Source: Bacteroidia bacterium
GTDB lineage: Bacteria; Bacteroidota; Bacteroidia; Flavobacteriales; Flavobacteriaceae
Direction: 5' to 3'
Length of the DNA stretch: 64,000 nt
NCBI GenBank assembly: GCA_030429955.1
Contig: JAUIGO010000010.1
Location: 1-64,000, forward strand
Positions 26,260-35,574 of the stretch are shown in pieces. The notes under the pieces are model-generated. The model was not told the origin of the DNA. It did no database searches and was given only the letters and a program-made list of their open reading frames with translations. Within the stretch, counting starts at the first letter, position 1, and every line of letters begins with the position of its first letter. Both the position numbers and the translations under genes were made by a program.

Positions 26260-27192
26260 TTATTGCTTTTCTTTTAAAAACTGAATATTTCTGATTAAAC
26301 CAGAAAATTTGGTTCGTTTAACTGCTGATTTTTTAAAAACTTTTTTAAAGGTGTCTTCTGTGATGTCTTCCCAATCTTTTTTTGACATTTCCAATAATTC
26401 AGGATGCGGATTAAACAATGGTTCGTTATGTGGTTTAGAAAACCTGTTCCATGGACATACATCTTGGCACACATCACAACCAAACATCCAGTTGTCAAAC
26501 TGACCTTTAAATTCTGTTGGGATATTTTCTTTAAGTTCTATGGTAAAATATGAAATACATTTACTTCCATCCACCACATAAGGCTCAGTAATTGCTTGCG
26601 TTGGACAAGCATCAATGCAAGCTGTACAAGTGCCACAATGGTCTGTGGTTGCTGTATCATATTCCAATTCCAAATCTATAATCAATTCAGCTATAAAATA
26701 AAAAGAGCCTACTTGTTGTGTGAGTAAATTACTATGCTTCCCAATCCAACCTAATCCAGATTTTGCTGCCCAAGCTTTATCCAATACTGGAGCAGAATCT
26801 ACAAACGCACGACCATGAACTTCTCCAATTTTATCTTGAATAATATGTAAAAGCGATTTGAGTTTGTCTTTTATGACAAAATGATAATCCGTTCCGTAAG
26901 CATATTTAGAAATTTTAGGAGCAGATTTATCTTTTTGAATTTCTGAAGGAAAATAGTTCAATAATAAAGACACAACACTTTTAGATCCTTCAACCAATTT
27001 AGTAGGATCTAAACGTTTATCAAAATGGTTTTCCATGTAACGCATTTCACCATGCATATTATTTTTAAGCCAATTTTCTAATCGAGGAGCTTCGGTTTCT
27101 AAAAATTCAGCTTTACTAATACCGCAAGACAAAAAACCGAGGCGTTTGGCTTCGGTTTTGATGAGTTCTGTATATTTAATTTTATCTTTCAA
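26260..27192 (-). CDS. queG: Epoxyqueuosine reductase
   Basis: A roughly 310-aa cobalamin- and iron-sulfur-dependent enzyme that makes queuosine in tRNA from epoxyqueuosine. The catalytic region '[27 protein letters not shown]' and two 4Fe-4S motifs, [16 protein letters not shown] and [11 protein letters not shown], are all present. The start is not an ATG: I favour the TTG at 27192 (giving [20 protein letters not shown]), because codons further upstream to 27213 (again TTG) come from a dispersed repeat element at 27197-27220. It lies 34 bp after ruvB and may be transcribed with it. Confidence 0.93.
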   Translation of the reverse strand: MKDKIKYTELIKTEAKRLGFLSCGISKAEFLETEAPRLENWLKNNMHGEMRYMENHFDKRLDPTKLVEGSKSVVSLLLNYFPSEIQKDKSAPKISKYAYGTDYHFVIKDKLKSLLHIIQDKIGEVHGRAFVDSAPVLDKAWAAKSGLGWIGKHSNLLTQQVGSFYFIAELIIDLELEYDTATTDHCGTCTACIDACPTQAITEPYVVDGSKCISYFTIELKENIPTEFKGQFDNWMFGCDVCQDVCPWNRFSKPHNEPLFNPHPELLEMSKKDWEDITEDTFKKVFKKSAVKRTKFSGLIRNIQFLKEKQ

Positions 27193-27196
27193 TTGG

Positions 27197-27220
27197 ACTT
27201 CGACCGCGCTCAAACTGACA
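27197..27220. repeat. Dispersed repeat, GACTGCGCTC family (copy 1)
   Basis: ACTTCGACCGCGCTCAAACT followed by GACA resembles the elements at 28296-28323, 46203-46230 and 46315-46342. It fills the gap between queG and ruvB. Confidence 0.65.
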
Positions 27221-27226
27221 TTTATT

Positions 27227-28249
27227 CTAAAATAAACCTCCTTGAGTTGGACCTTTGATTTTTCCGAGATGTTTGTAGGCCAATTCAGTAACTTCCCTAC
27301 CTCTTGGAGTTCTCATAATAAAGCCTTGTTGTATTAAAAATGGCTCGTAAACTTCTTCAATAGTCTCTGCACTTTCGCTCACAGCTGTAGCTAAGGTTGT
27401 AATGCCAACAGGTCCTCCTTTAAATTTATCAATGATTGTAGATAAGATTTTGTTATCCATTTCATCCAATCCATGTGCATCTACGTTAAGTGCTTCCAAA
27501 GCAAACCTTGCTATTTTAATATCAATTTTTCCATCACCTTTTATTTGAGCAAAATCTCTAACTCGGCGTAATAAGGCGTTGGCTATTCTTGGTGTACCTC
27601 TGCTTCGTCCTGCTATTTCAACAGCTGCTTCCATAGAAATAGGAATATCAATGATGCTTGCACTTCGTTGTACAATGGTTGTTAAAAGTTCGGTATTGTA
27701 ATATTGTAATCTGCTTTGAATACCAAAACGTGCTCGCATTGGCGAGGTCAACAATCCTGAACGTGTTGTAGCTCCAATTAAAGTGAATGGGTTTAAATTG
27801 ATTTGAACTGTTCGTGCATTTGGTCCAGTTTCGATCATAATATCAATTTTGTAGTCTTCCATTGCTGAATAAAGATATTCTTCAACAATTGGACTCAAGC
27901 GATGAATTTCATCAATAAACAAGACATCACGTTCTTCGAGGTTAGTGAGTAATCCTGCTAAATCACCTGGTTTGTCTAAAACTGGTCCTGATGTTACTTT
28001 AATAGCAACCTGTAATTCATTGGCAAGAATATGTGCCAAAGTTGTTTTTCCTAATCCAGGAGGTCCATGAAACAAGGTATGGTCTAATGCTTCACTTCTT
28101 CCGTTTGCTGCCTGAACAAATATTTTAAGATTTTCCAATACTTGATCTTGACCTGTAAAATCTTCAAAAGATAGTGGTCTCAATTTTTTTTCAACATCTA
28201 ATTCTTCTGGAGAAAAGTGTTCGTTGGATGGATCTAGATTTTCGTTCAT
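27227..28249 (-). CDS. ruvB: Holliday junction branch migration helicase RuvB
   Basis: A 340-aa AAA+ motor with Walker [10 protein letters not shown], Walker [10 protein letters not shown], sensor 'GATTRSGLL' and arginine finger region 'SPMRARFG', followed by the winged-helix domain ending '[20 protein letters not shown]'. It hydrolyses ATP to drive branch migration with RuvA. The start is the ATG at 28249 ([17 protein letters not shown]); the longer frame from a GTG at 28261 runs into a hairpin repeat (28255-28272). It lies apart from ruvA and near queG. Confidence 0.96.
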   Translation of the reverse strand: MNENLDPSNEHFSPEELDVEKKLRPLSFEDFTGQDQVLENLKIFVQAANGRSEALDHTLFHGPPGLGKTTLAHILANELQVAIKVTSGPVLDKPGDLAGLLTNLEERDVLFIDEIHRLSPIVEEYLYSAMEDYKIDIMIETGPNARTVQINLNPFTLIGATTRSGLLTSPMRARFGIQSRLQYYNTELLTTIVQRSASIIDIPISMEAAVEIAGRSRGTPRIANALLRRVRDFAQIKGDGKIDIKIARFALEALNVDAHGLDEMDNKILSTIIDKFKGGPVGITTLATAVSESAETIEEVYEPFLIQQGFIMRTPRGREVTELAYKHLGKIKGPTQGGLF

Positions 28250-28254
28250 AGCAT

Positions 28255-28272
28255 TTCCCACGAAAGTGGGAA
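28255..28272. repeat. GTGGGAA hairpin directly before ruvB
   Basis: TTCCCAC (28255-28261), loop GAAA, GTGGGAA (28266-28272): a perfect 7-bp stem that ends 5 bp before the ruvB start codon on the minus strand. Similar hairpins are, from memory, frequent between genes in this family of bacteria. Confidence 0.65.
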
Positions 28273-28295
28273 TCTCATTTAGTTTATAAAAAAGA

Positions 28296-28323
28296 CCTTT
28301 CGACTGCGCTCAAGGTGACATTT
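28296..28323. repeat. Dispersed repeat, GACTGCGCTC family (copy 2)
   Basis: CCTTTCGACTGCGCTCAAGG followed by TGACATTT, related to 27197-27220 and to the two elements near tRNA-Gln. It lies between the ruvB leader hairpin and the act-cox operon terminator. Confidence 0.7.
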
Positions 28324-28349
28324 AAAAATGTATAAACAAATATAAAGAA

Positions 28350-28378
28350 AAAGCCTTTCTGTTTTAAGGAAAGGCTTT
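28350..28378 (-). terminator. Terminator of the act-cox operon
   Basis: An inverted repeat AAAGCCTTTC/GAAAGGCTTT with a 9-nt loop and a T-rich run on the minus strand, 25 bp after the coxA stop. It should end the long actA-to-coxA transcript. Confidence 0.82.
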
Positions 28379-28403
28379 CAATATATTATTGAATCAAATT
28401 CAG

Positions 28404-30197
28404 TTAATGTTGTAACTCTTCTTCACCTTCTTTTAAAGGTACATTCTGAGGCACGAAATCTTCATCATGACCTGGCTTGCTATAATCGTAAGACCAACGG
28501 TGAACATGAGGAATATCACCTTCCCAGTTTCCGTGAATATGCTTTATTGGAGCTGTCCACTCTAATGTTGTAGATCTCCAAGGGTTTTGAACTGTTTTCT
28601 TTCCGAAGAAAATACTTCCGAAGAAATTGTATAAGTATAATATTTGAACAATTCCACCTATCAAAGCAAAAATGGTAATGATTACATTTACATTTGTTAA
28701 ATCGTCAAATAAAGGGAAATTACTATTTGTATAATAACGTCTTGGTAAACCTGCCATTCCTATAAAATGCATTGGGAAGAATACACCATAAGCACAAATT
28801 GCAGTAATCCAGAAATGAATGTATCCTAAGTTTTTATTAAGCATTCTACCAAACATTTTTGGATACCAATGATAAATACCTGCAAACATTCCATACAATG
28901 CAGAAATTCCCATTACTAAGTGAAAGTGAGCTACCACAAAGTAAGTATCATGTACGTTAATATCTAATGCACTGTCTCCTAGAATAATTCCTGTTAAACC
29001 TCCAGTAATAAATGTTGATACAAATCCAATAGAAAATAACATAGCTGGATTCATTTGTAAATTACCTTTCCATAGTGTTGTAATCCAGTTGAAGGCTTTA
29101 ACGGCTGATGGAATTGCAATTAATAATGTTGTAAATGTAAATACTGAACCTAGGAATGGGTTCATACCAGAGATAAACATGTGGTGTCCCCAAACAATGG
29201 TTGATAAAAATGCAATAGCCAAAATTGAAGCAATCATTGCACGATAACCAAATATAGGTTTACGCGAGTTTGTTGCCATAATTTCGGACACAAGTCCCAT
29301 GGCTGGTAATATTACAATATATACCTCTGGATGCCCTAAGAACCAGAATAAATGTTCAAATAATACTGGTGAACCTCCTTGATAATGTAACACTTCACCT
29401 TGTATAAATATATCTGATAAGAAGAAGGACGTGCCAAAACTTCTATCCATTATTAATAACAAGGCTGCCGATAATAATACTGGGAAAGATACTACACCAA
29501 TAACAGCAGTAATAAAAAATGCCCAAATTGTTAATGGAAGTCTTGTCATAGACATTCCTTTTGTACGTAAATTAATTACGGTAACAATATAGTTTAATGA
29601 ACCTAATAAAGATGAGGCAATAAAAATTGCCATTGATACTAGCCATAAGGTCATTCCCATTCCTGAACCTGCTTGTGCCATAGGCAATGCACTCAATGGA
29701 GGATAAATAGTCCATCCTGCTGATGCTGGGCCTGCTTCTACAAATAGTGAAATAACCATGATTACACTTGACAAGAAGAATAACCAATAAGACACCATGT
29801 TTAAGAAACCTGAAGCCATATCTCTAGCACCAATTTGCAACGGAATTAATAGATTGCTAAAAGTTCCGCTCAATCCTGCAGTTAATACAAAGAATACCAT
29901 TATAGTACCATGTATGGTTACTAATGCCAAATAAATATCGGCATCCATAACACCATCTGGAGCCCATTTTCCTAATAGTGCTTCAAATAGTACATTAGGC
30001 TCTTCTGGCCAAGCGATTTGCATACGAAACATCATAGACATTAGTACGCCAATAACTCCCATAATAGTACCTGTTATAAGATACTGCTTGGCAATCATTT
30101 TATGGTCTTGACTAAATATGTATTTAGTTACAAATGTTTCTTTATGATGATGATGTCCGTGATCGTCGTGGTCGTGAGTATCTGCGTGTGCTGACAT
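28404..30197 (-). CDS. coxA: Cytochrome c oxidase subunit I
   Basis: A 597-aa heme-copper oxidase catalytic subunit. It has twelve or more helices, the heme and CuB ligands in 'LVTIHGTIMVFF', 'FWFLGHPEVYIVILPAMGL' (His and the cross-linked Tyr), 'WGHHMFISGM', and 'VHDTYFVVAHFHLVM'. An N-terminal His/Asp cluster (MSAHADTHDHDDHGHHHHKE) is unusual. It reduces oxygen to water and pumps protons. It is the last gene of the actABCDEF-coxBA operon, which places it in a supercomplex with alternative complex III. Subunits III and IV are elsewhere (7278-9398). Confidence 0.97.
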   Translation of the reverse strand: MSAHADTHDHDDHGHHHHKETFVTKYIFSQDHKMIAKQYLITGTIMGVIGVLMSMMFRMQIAWPEEPNVLFEALLGKWAPDGVMDADIYLALVTIHGTIMVFFVLTAGLSGTFSNLLIPLQIGARDMASGFLNMVSYWLFFLSSVIMVISLFVEAGPASAGWTIYPPLSALPMAQAGSGMGMTLWLVSMAIFIASSLLGSLNYIVTVINLRTKGMSMTRLPLTIWAFFITAVIGVVSFPVLLSAALLLIMDRSFGTSFFLSDIFIQGEVLHYQGGSPVLFEHLFWFLGHPEVYIVILPAMGLVSEIMATNSRKPIFGYRAMIASILAIAFLSTIVWGHHMFISGMNPFLGSVFTFTTLLIAIPSAVKAFNWITTLWKGNLQMNPAMLFSIGFVSTFITGGLTGIILGDSALDINVHDTYFVVAHFHLVMGISALYGMFAGIYHWYPKMFGRMLNKNLGYIHFWITAICAYGVFFPMHFIGMAGLPRRYYTNSNFPLFDDLTNVNVIITIFALIGGIVQILYLYNFFGSIFFGKKTVQNPWRSTTLEWTAPIKHIHGNWEGDIPHVHRWSYDYSKPGHDEDFVPQNVPLKEGEEELQH

Positions 30198-30229
30198 AAT
30201 CTATATCTAATTTTTAAATCTTAATTTTA

Positions 30230-31294
30230 TTAATTTTGAACTAAAGAATTCTTGAACGTTTTTTGTTCTTTTAGCCAAGCATTGTATTCTTCTTCAGTTT
30301 CCACAATAATTTTCATTTGCATATTGTAGTGTGACTTACCACAAATTTTATTACAAAGTAATAAGTAATCAAATTCATATCTTACGTCTTGTCCTCTAGC
30401 TTCAATTTCTTCTTTATTGTTTGCTCTAATTTTATTGATATTTGCCACTTTATCAATAATATCAGGGTTCTGGCGCATTTCGGCAGTTGTTACTGTTGGA
30501 GTGAATCCAAACTGTGTAATCATGCCTGGAACACAGTTCATTTGTGCCCTAAAATGAGGCATGTATGCTGAATGCAATACGTCTTGTGAACGCATTTTAA
30601 ACAACACCTTTTTACCGACTGGTAAATGCAATTCGGTAGTTATAATATCATCTTGTGCGTTAGGGTCAGATTCATCTAATCCTAAAATATTTGCATTGTC
30701 AAGGTTTATTAATCTTACATTGGCTTCGCCTAAAACATTGTCTTCACCAGCATATCTAGCTTTCCAATTGAACTGTTGCGCATATAACTCTACAACAAGT
30801 GTATCATCGTCTTGTTCAACATTCATGATATCTGACCAAGTAAATAATCCATAAATAATCAATCCTGCTAATACAATTACTGGAATGATTGTCCAAATAA
30901 ATTCTAACTTATCATTATCTGCATAAAATAAAGCCTTTCTACCTTTTTCGCCTTTATATTTATAGGCAAAATAGTGTAATAAAAACTGTGTGATGGTTTG
31001 AACAATGAAAATGATTACCATTGAGATAATCATTAAATTGTCTATCTGTGGCCCATGTTCTGACGCTGAATTAGACATTAATGGCAAATCTCCCCAAAAC
31101 ACAAAGCATACTATGGTAATGACATAGATAAATGCTAAAAACCCTAGCATTAAATATGCATTCAACTTGTTGTCTTTATCATTTGCTATTTGTGCATTTT
31201 CATTATTGACATTAGCCAAATCAAATATTTTAACCATTTGCCAAATTGCAACTGTAATAAATACTAAAACTATAATTGTTAATAAAGCAGTCAT
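30230..31294 (-). CDS. coxB: Cytochrome c oxidase subunit II (CuA)
   Basis: A 354-aa subunit II. Three hydrophobic segments (about residues 5-22, 50-70 and 93-112, then 130-150) anchor a periplasmic cupredoxin domain (about 165-330). The CuA site is intact: His in 'DVLHSAYMPHFRAQMNCVPG' and the CxxxCxxxHxxM motif CNKICGKSHYNM. It accepts electrons from cytochrome c and passes them to subunit I. The C-terminus has no fused cytochrome c domain, so the carrier must come from the Act complex or a separate protein. SCO1 at 5776-6519 would load its copper. Confidence 0.95.
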   Translation of the reverse strand: MTALLTIIVLVFITVAIWQMVKIFDLANVNNENAQIANDKDNKLNAYLMLGFLAFIYVITIVCFVFWGDLPLMSNSASEHGPQIDNLMIISMVIIFIVQTITQFLLHYFAYKYKGEKGRKALFYADNDKLEFIWTIIPVIVLAGLIIYGLFTWSDIMNVEQDDDTLVVELYAQQFNWKARYAGEDNVLGEANVRLINLDNANILGLDESDPNAQDDIITTELHLPVGKKVLFKMRSQDVLHSAYMPHFRAQMNCVPGMITQFGFTPTVTTAEMRQNPDIIDKVANINKIRANNKEEIEARGQDVRYEFDYLLLCNKICGKSHYNMQMKIIVETEEEYNAWLKEQKTFKNSLVQN

Positions 31295-31322
31295 TGTTAT
31301 ATCTCTTCTTTATTTAATTTAA

Positions 31323-32687
31323 TTAATAATGAAAATGTTCACTTTCTTTAATAAATGGATTCCCTTTTGGTAATAATGGCGCCTTTGAAAGTGCGTAAAA
31401 TACCAATAGTAAGAATAATCCTAAGAATAATGCAACAGCACTTAACTCTGGTAAGCCAATAGACCATCTATCTCCAACGGTTGCTGGCATTATCATATTA
31501 AATACATCTACATAATGTCCTATAAGTATCACGATTCCAGCCATGACAATAAACCATGGAATACGTTTGTAATCGCTGTTCATCAAAACAAGGAATGGGA
31601 AAATAAAGTTCATTACCAACATTCCAAAGAATGGTAGTTTATAATCTTCAATTCTTGTTACAAAATAAGTAACTTCTTCTGGAATGTTGGCATACCAAAT
31701 TAACATAAACTGTGAAAACCATAGGTATGTCCAAAAAATACTAATTGCAAACATGAATTTTGCTAAATCATGCATGTGGCTATCATTAACAAACTCCATT
31801 AGTCCCTTAGATTTCAAGTAAATAGTAATTAAAGCAATTACTGTAATACCGCTTACAAACATACTAGCAAACACATACCACCCAAACAAAGTAGAGAACC
31901 AGTGAGGGTCAACACTCATTATCCAGTCCCAAGACATCATTGATTCTGTATAAATATAAAATACTAAGAAAGCTGCCGAAATGCGGAAATTTTTCTTGAA
32001 ATTTCTATTATCATTAATGTCTGCGTTATCTTGTGCTAAAGAGAATTTTCTAGAGAAATATCTGTAAGCACTCCAACCAGCGATATAAATTAAAGCTCTG
32101 ATAGTGAATGCCGATTTATTTAACCATCCTGATTTATTTGCCACTAAGGCATCATAATCAGCACTCTCTGGATTTACCATATCTGGATTCATCCATACAA
32201 AAATATGATCATCGCCCCAAAGTGCAATTGCTAAAACTATTAAAGCTCCAGGGAGTAAGTAATAGGTTATGGCTTCCATGACTCTAAATAATACTGGAGA
32301 CCAACCTGCTTGAGATGCATACTGAATACCGTAAAATGCTAATGCTCCAAGTGCAATCATCATAAAAAAGAATGCTGCAACGTAAAGTGCAGAATAAGGT
32401 CTGTTGTGAATTTGGTGCATCACATGTTCTGCATGTTCATCATCGTGGGCTTCTGCTGTAAGTCCTCCAGATTCATGAGAATCAGTTGCTGCATGGCTTT
32501 CTTCTGCTACTGCATGAGCATCTGCTGCTTCGCCATGACCTCCTCCGTGAGATGCTTCTTCAGCTAACATTGTTTTTACTTCATCTAAGGACACATGAGA
32601 AGCTGAATATGAATAAAACCACCCAAGCGCTCCTAAAAGCATTAATGCTACTGAAAATATTTTTAATCTATTTGATAACGTGTACAT
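31323..32687 (-). CDS. actF: Alternative complex III subunit ActF
   Basis: A 454-aa membrane protein with about ten helices, related to ActC (NrfD-type) and annotated in this group as quinol:cytochrome c oxidoreductase quinone-binding subunit 2. The first helix (about residues 10-28) is followed by a periplasmic loop (about 35-95) extremely rich in His, Glu and Ala. Conserved tracts include 'TESMMSWDWIMSVDPHWFSTLFGWYVFASMF'. It lies in the order actE-actF-coxB. ActF has no cofactor; it completes the membrane part of the complex. Confidence 0.92.
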   Translation of the reverse strand: MYTLSNRLKIFSVALMLLGALGWFYSYSASHVSLDEVKTMLAEEASHGGGHGEAADAHAVAEESHAATDSHESGGLTAEAHDDEHAEHVMHQIHNRPYSALYVAAFFFMMIALGALAFYGIQYASQAGWSPVLFRVMEAITYYLLPGALIVLAIALWGDDHIFVWMNPDMVNPESADYDALVANKSGWLNKSAFTIRALIYIAGWSAYRYFSRKFSLAQDNADINDNRNFKKNFRISAAFLVFYIYTESMMSWDWIMSVDPHWFSTLFGWYVFASMFVSGITVIALITIYLKSKGLMEFVNDSHMHDLAKFMFAISIFWTYLWFSQFMLIWYANIPEEVTYFVTRIEDYKLPFFGMLVMNFIFPFLVLMNSDYKRIPWFIVMAGIVILIGHYVDVFNMIMPATVGDRWSIGLPELSAVALFLGLFLLLVFYALSKAPLLPKGNPFIKESEHFHY

Positions 32688-32715
32688 ATTATTCTGTAAT
32701 AATCTTTATCTAATA

Positions 32716-33273
32716 TTATTTCTCCAAATCTGATTTTAACTTAAGTACATAAGCTACTACTTGCCAACGTTCTTCTTCATTTAACTGATTAGCATAAGAA
32801 CCCATTGCGTTTTTTCCATAATATATAGTATGGTAAGTACTTCCTTCATTAATGGCTCTACCAACATCAGCATAACTTGGTATACCAAGTATTTTTTCTC
32901 GTTTCACTAAGTTACCTTGCCCATCACCTTTTGTTCCGTGACAAATACCACAATAAATATCGTATAATTCTTTCCCTCTTGCAAAATCAACCTGAGTTGA
33001 ATCTAATGGGCTCATCAATTCGGCCTTTGCTCTTAAGAATTCTTCGTTTGAACTTCCATAATCAAACAATGAGTAGCCTCTTGCTATTGTTCCTTCAACA
33101 GGCAACATCGCTGATTGTTCTCCTGGAAAAACATCATATTCACCATAGGTTTCATAGCCAACAGGTGCTTGCATATTTGGCATAAATTGATAGTTTGGTC
33201 TTGTGTCTTTTTTACATGATACAATTACCATCATTACCATTACAACTAGTGTTATTTTAAATAAACTTTTCAT
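32716..33273 (-). CDS. actE: Alternative complex III subunit ActE, monoheme cytochrome c
   Basis: A 185-aa lipoprotein: signal with a lipobox ending IVSC at Cys20, then a cytochrome c domain with the heme motif CGICH and a distal Met in 'NAMGSYANQL'. It is attached to the outer leaflet of the inner membrane and would pass electrons from the complex to the oxidase or a soluble carrier. It begins 5 bp after actD, in the usual act order. Confidence 0.93.
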   Translation of the reverse strand: MKSLFKITLVVMVMMVIVSCKKDTRPNYQFMPNMQAPVGYETYGEYDVFPGEQSAMLPVEGTIARGYSLFDYGSSNEEFLRAKAELMSPLDSTQVDFARGKELYDIYCGICHGTKGDGQGNLVKREKILGIPSYADVGRAINEGSTYHTIYYGKNAMGSYANQLNEEERWQVVAYVLKLKSDLEK

Positions 33274-33277
33274 ATCT

Positions 33278-33814
33278 CTAGTGTGCTTCTTCTTTATCTA
33301 CGATATTAATTTCAACAGCTCCTGTTTCAGCTAACAATGCTTCTAAATCTTTTATATTTCCGTGAACTGGGATTTCCATTAAAAAATGGTCGTCAGTAGT
33401 TCTTGGGTCAGGGTTTTCAGCTTTTTTAAATGGCCACATTCTACTTCTTAAATAAAATGTTATAACCATTAAATGTGCTGCAAAAAACACCGTTAACTCA
33501 AACATGATTGGTACAAATGCAGGCATGTTTTCTATATAGCTGAAACTTGGTTTTCCACCAATGTTTTGTGGCCAATCTTCTATCATGATATAGTTCATCA
33601 TAACTATTGATACTGTTAAACCAATACAGCCATATATAAATGATGCAATTGCAATACGAGTTGGTGCCAAGCCCATAGCTTTGTCTAGTCCATGAACTGG
33701 AAAAGGCGTGTAAATTTCTTCAATGTGATGCTTAGCAGCCTTTACTTTTTTAACGGCAGACATTAATACATCGTCATCTGTATATATAGCGTGAATTACT
33801 TTAGAAGCTTCCAT
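33278..33814 (-). CDS. actD: Alternative complex III subunit ActD (DUF3341)
   Basis: A 178-aa membrane protein of the DUF3341 family. It has a soluble N-terminus ('VIHAIYTDDDVLMSAVKKVKAAKHHIEEIYTPFPVHGLD'), two helices (about residues 58-80 and 95-120) and a cytoplasmic tail. The motif 'PFPVHGLDKAMGL' is characteristic of ActD. It has no cofactor and anchors the complex. It is separated from actC by 9 bp. Confidence 0.93.
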   Translation of the reverse strand: MEASKVIHAIYTDDDVLMSAVKKVKAAKHHIEEIYTPFPVHGLDKAMGLAPTRIAIASFIYGCIGLTVSIVMMNYIMIEDWPQNIGGKPSFSYIENMPAFVPIMFELTVFFAAHLMVITFYLRSRMWPFKKAENPDPRTTDDHFLMEIPVHGNIKDLEALLAETGAVEINIVDKEEAH

Positions 33815-33823
33815 TGTCTACGT

Positions 33824-35545
33824 TTAATTTATTAATTTTTTAGCTTGTCCTGCCCAATCATCACGTTCAGCTCTTCCAGGGAAAGAACCTGTAATTGAAT
33901 CTAACAAGTCATATTCTTTTTTTGTCATCTTACTTACCTGAAGGAATGTGTAAATACCTATCTCGTTAAGTACTTCTTCCATTTTAGGGCCAATACCATT
34001 AATCTGTTTCAAATCATCAGCTGTTTGAGTAGCTGCATCAAATTTCCCTATACCTTCAAATAATGAGTTTACTTTATCTGAGTTATCTTCTTTCGCTTTT
34101 GTTTTAGGTGCTGCTGAAATTGAAGAGGTTCTAGCATCAGCTCCTGTTCCAACTAAACTTTTTCCAGCTTCACGGATTTTCTTATAACGTTCACCTGAAG
34201 ATTTTAAAATTGTTTTTACTTCGGCTTGAGCAATCACTGGGAACGTTCTAGCATACAATAAGAAAAGTACGAAGAAGAATCCAATGGTTCCTATAAAAAT
34301 TCCAATATCAACAAATGTTGGTGAGAACATGGTCCATGATGATGGTAAGTAATCTCTATGTAATGATGTCACAATAATTACAAAACGTTCAAACCACATA
34401 CCAATGTTTACAACAATGGAAATAAAGAATGAGAACATAATGCTGGTACGCAATTTCTTGAACCACATAAACTGTGGTGAGAATACGTTACAAGACATCA
34501 TCATCCAATAAGCCCATGCGTAAGGTCCAGTTGCTCTATTTAAGAACGCGTATTGTTCAAATTCAACTCCTGAGTACCATGCGATGAATAACTCAGTAAT
34601 ATAAGCCACACCTACTATTGAACCTGTAATCATAATGACTATGTTCATTAGCTCAATGTGTTGTACTGTAATATAATCTTCAAGGCTACATACTTTTCTC
34701 ATAATGATAAGAAGCGTGTTAACCATCGCAAATCCTGAGAAAATTGCTCCTGCAACGAAGTAAGGAGGGAAAATTGTAGTATGCCAACCTGGAATAACAG
34801 ATGTTGCGAAGTCAAAGGATACAATTGTATGTACAGAAAGTACAAGCGGTGTTGCTAAACCAGCAAGCACTAATGATACTTCTTCAAAACGTTGCCAATC
34901 TTTAGCACGACCTGTCCAACCAAAACTTAATAATGAGTATATTTTCTTTTGGAAAGGTTTTACCGCTCTATCACGAATCATGGCAAAATCTGGTAGTAAT
35001 CCTGTCCACCAGAAAACCAATGACACAGATAAATACGTCGAGATTGCAAATACGTCCCAAAGCAGGGGTGAGTTAAAGTTTACCCAAAGTGATCCAAATT
35101 GGTTTGGTATAGGTAATACCCAATAACCTAACCATGGACGACCCATGTGAATGATTGGGAATAGACCAGCTTGTACAACTGAGAAAATTGTCATTGCTTC
35201 AGCAGAACGGTTAATTGCCATTCTCCATTTTTGACGGAACAGTAATAGTACTGCAGAAATCAGTGTTCCTGCGTGACCAATACCAACCCACCAAACGAAG
35301 TTAGTAATATCCCAAGCCCAACCTACGGTTTTGTTCAATCCCCAAGTTCCAATTCCTGTTGAAATTGTATAAATGATACAACCTATTCCCCAAAGGAAAG
35401 CTGCTAATGCAATTGAAAATACAATCCACCAAGATTTATTTGCTTTCCCTTCAACTGGAGCAGCTACGTCCACAGATACATCGTGGTACGATTTTTCTCC
35501 TGTAACTAAAGGTCTTCTAATAGGTGCTTCGTAATGAGACGCCAT
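33824..35545 (-). CDS. actC: Alternative complex III subunit ActC (NrfD type) with C-terminal HhH extension
   Basis: A 573-aa NrfD/PsrC-family quinol-binding membrane subunit with about ten helices over residues 35-460 ('GHAGTLISAVLLLFRQKWR' and 'GRPWLGYWVLPIPNQFGSLWVNFNSPLLWDVFAI' are hallmark tracts). Beyond the last helix is a linker (about 465-510) and a small domain (about 510-573) with the helix-hairpin-helix-like sequence 'LKQINGIGPKMEEVLNEIGIYTFLQV', which resembles predicted DNA- or protein-binding modules found at the end of ribosomal and NADH-dehydrogenase-related proteins. Its role in a quinol oxidase is unknown. Confidence 0.93.
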   Translation of the reverse strand: MASHYEAPIRRPLVTGEKSYHDVSVDVAAPVEGKANKSWWIVFSIALAAFLWGIGCIIYTISTGIGTWGLNKTVGWAWDITNFVWWVGIGHAGTLISAVLLLFRQKWRMAINRSAEAMTIFSVVQAGLFPIIHMGRPWLGYWVLPIPNQFGSLWVNFNSPLLWDVFAISTYLSVSLVFWWTGLLPDFAMIRDRAVKPFQKKIYSLLSFGWTGRAKDWQRFEEVSLVLAGLATPLVLSVHTIVSFDFATSVIPGWHTTIFPPYFVAGAIFSGFAMVNTLLIIMRKVCSLEDYITVQHIELMNIVIMITGSIVGVAYITELFIAWYSGVEFEQYAFLNRATGPYAWAYWMMMSCNVFSPQFMWFKKLRTSIMFSFFISIVVNIGMWFERFVIIVTSLHRDYLPSSWTMFSPTFVDIGIFIGTIGFFFVLFLLYARTFPVIAQAEVKTILKSSGERYKKIREAGKSLVGTGADARTSSISAAPKTKAKEDNSDKVNSLFEGIGKFDAATQTADDLKQINGIGPKMEEVLNEIGIYTFLQVSKMTKKEYDLLDSITGSFPGRAERDDWAGQAKKLIN

Positions 35546-35574
35546 AATCCTTTTATAATTGTTTCTTAATTAAT

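Noticed and set aside
27192-27213. Longer N-terminus for queG
   Set aside because: The extra codons begin at a TTG within the dispersed repeat, and the shorter form has the expected family start.
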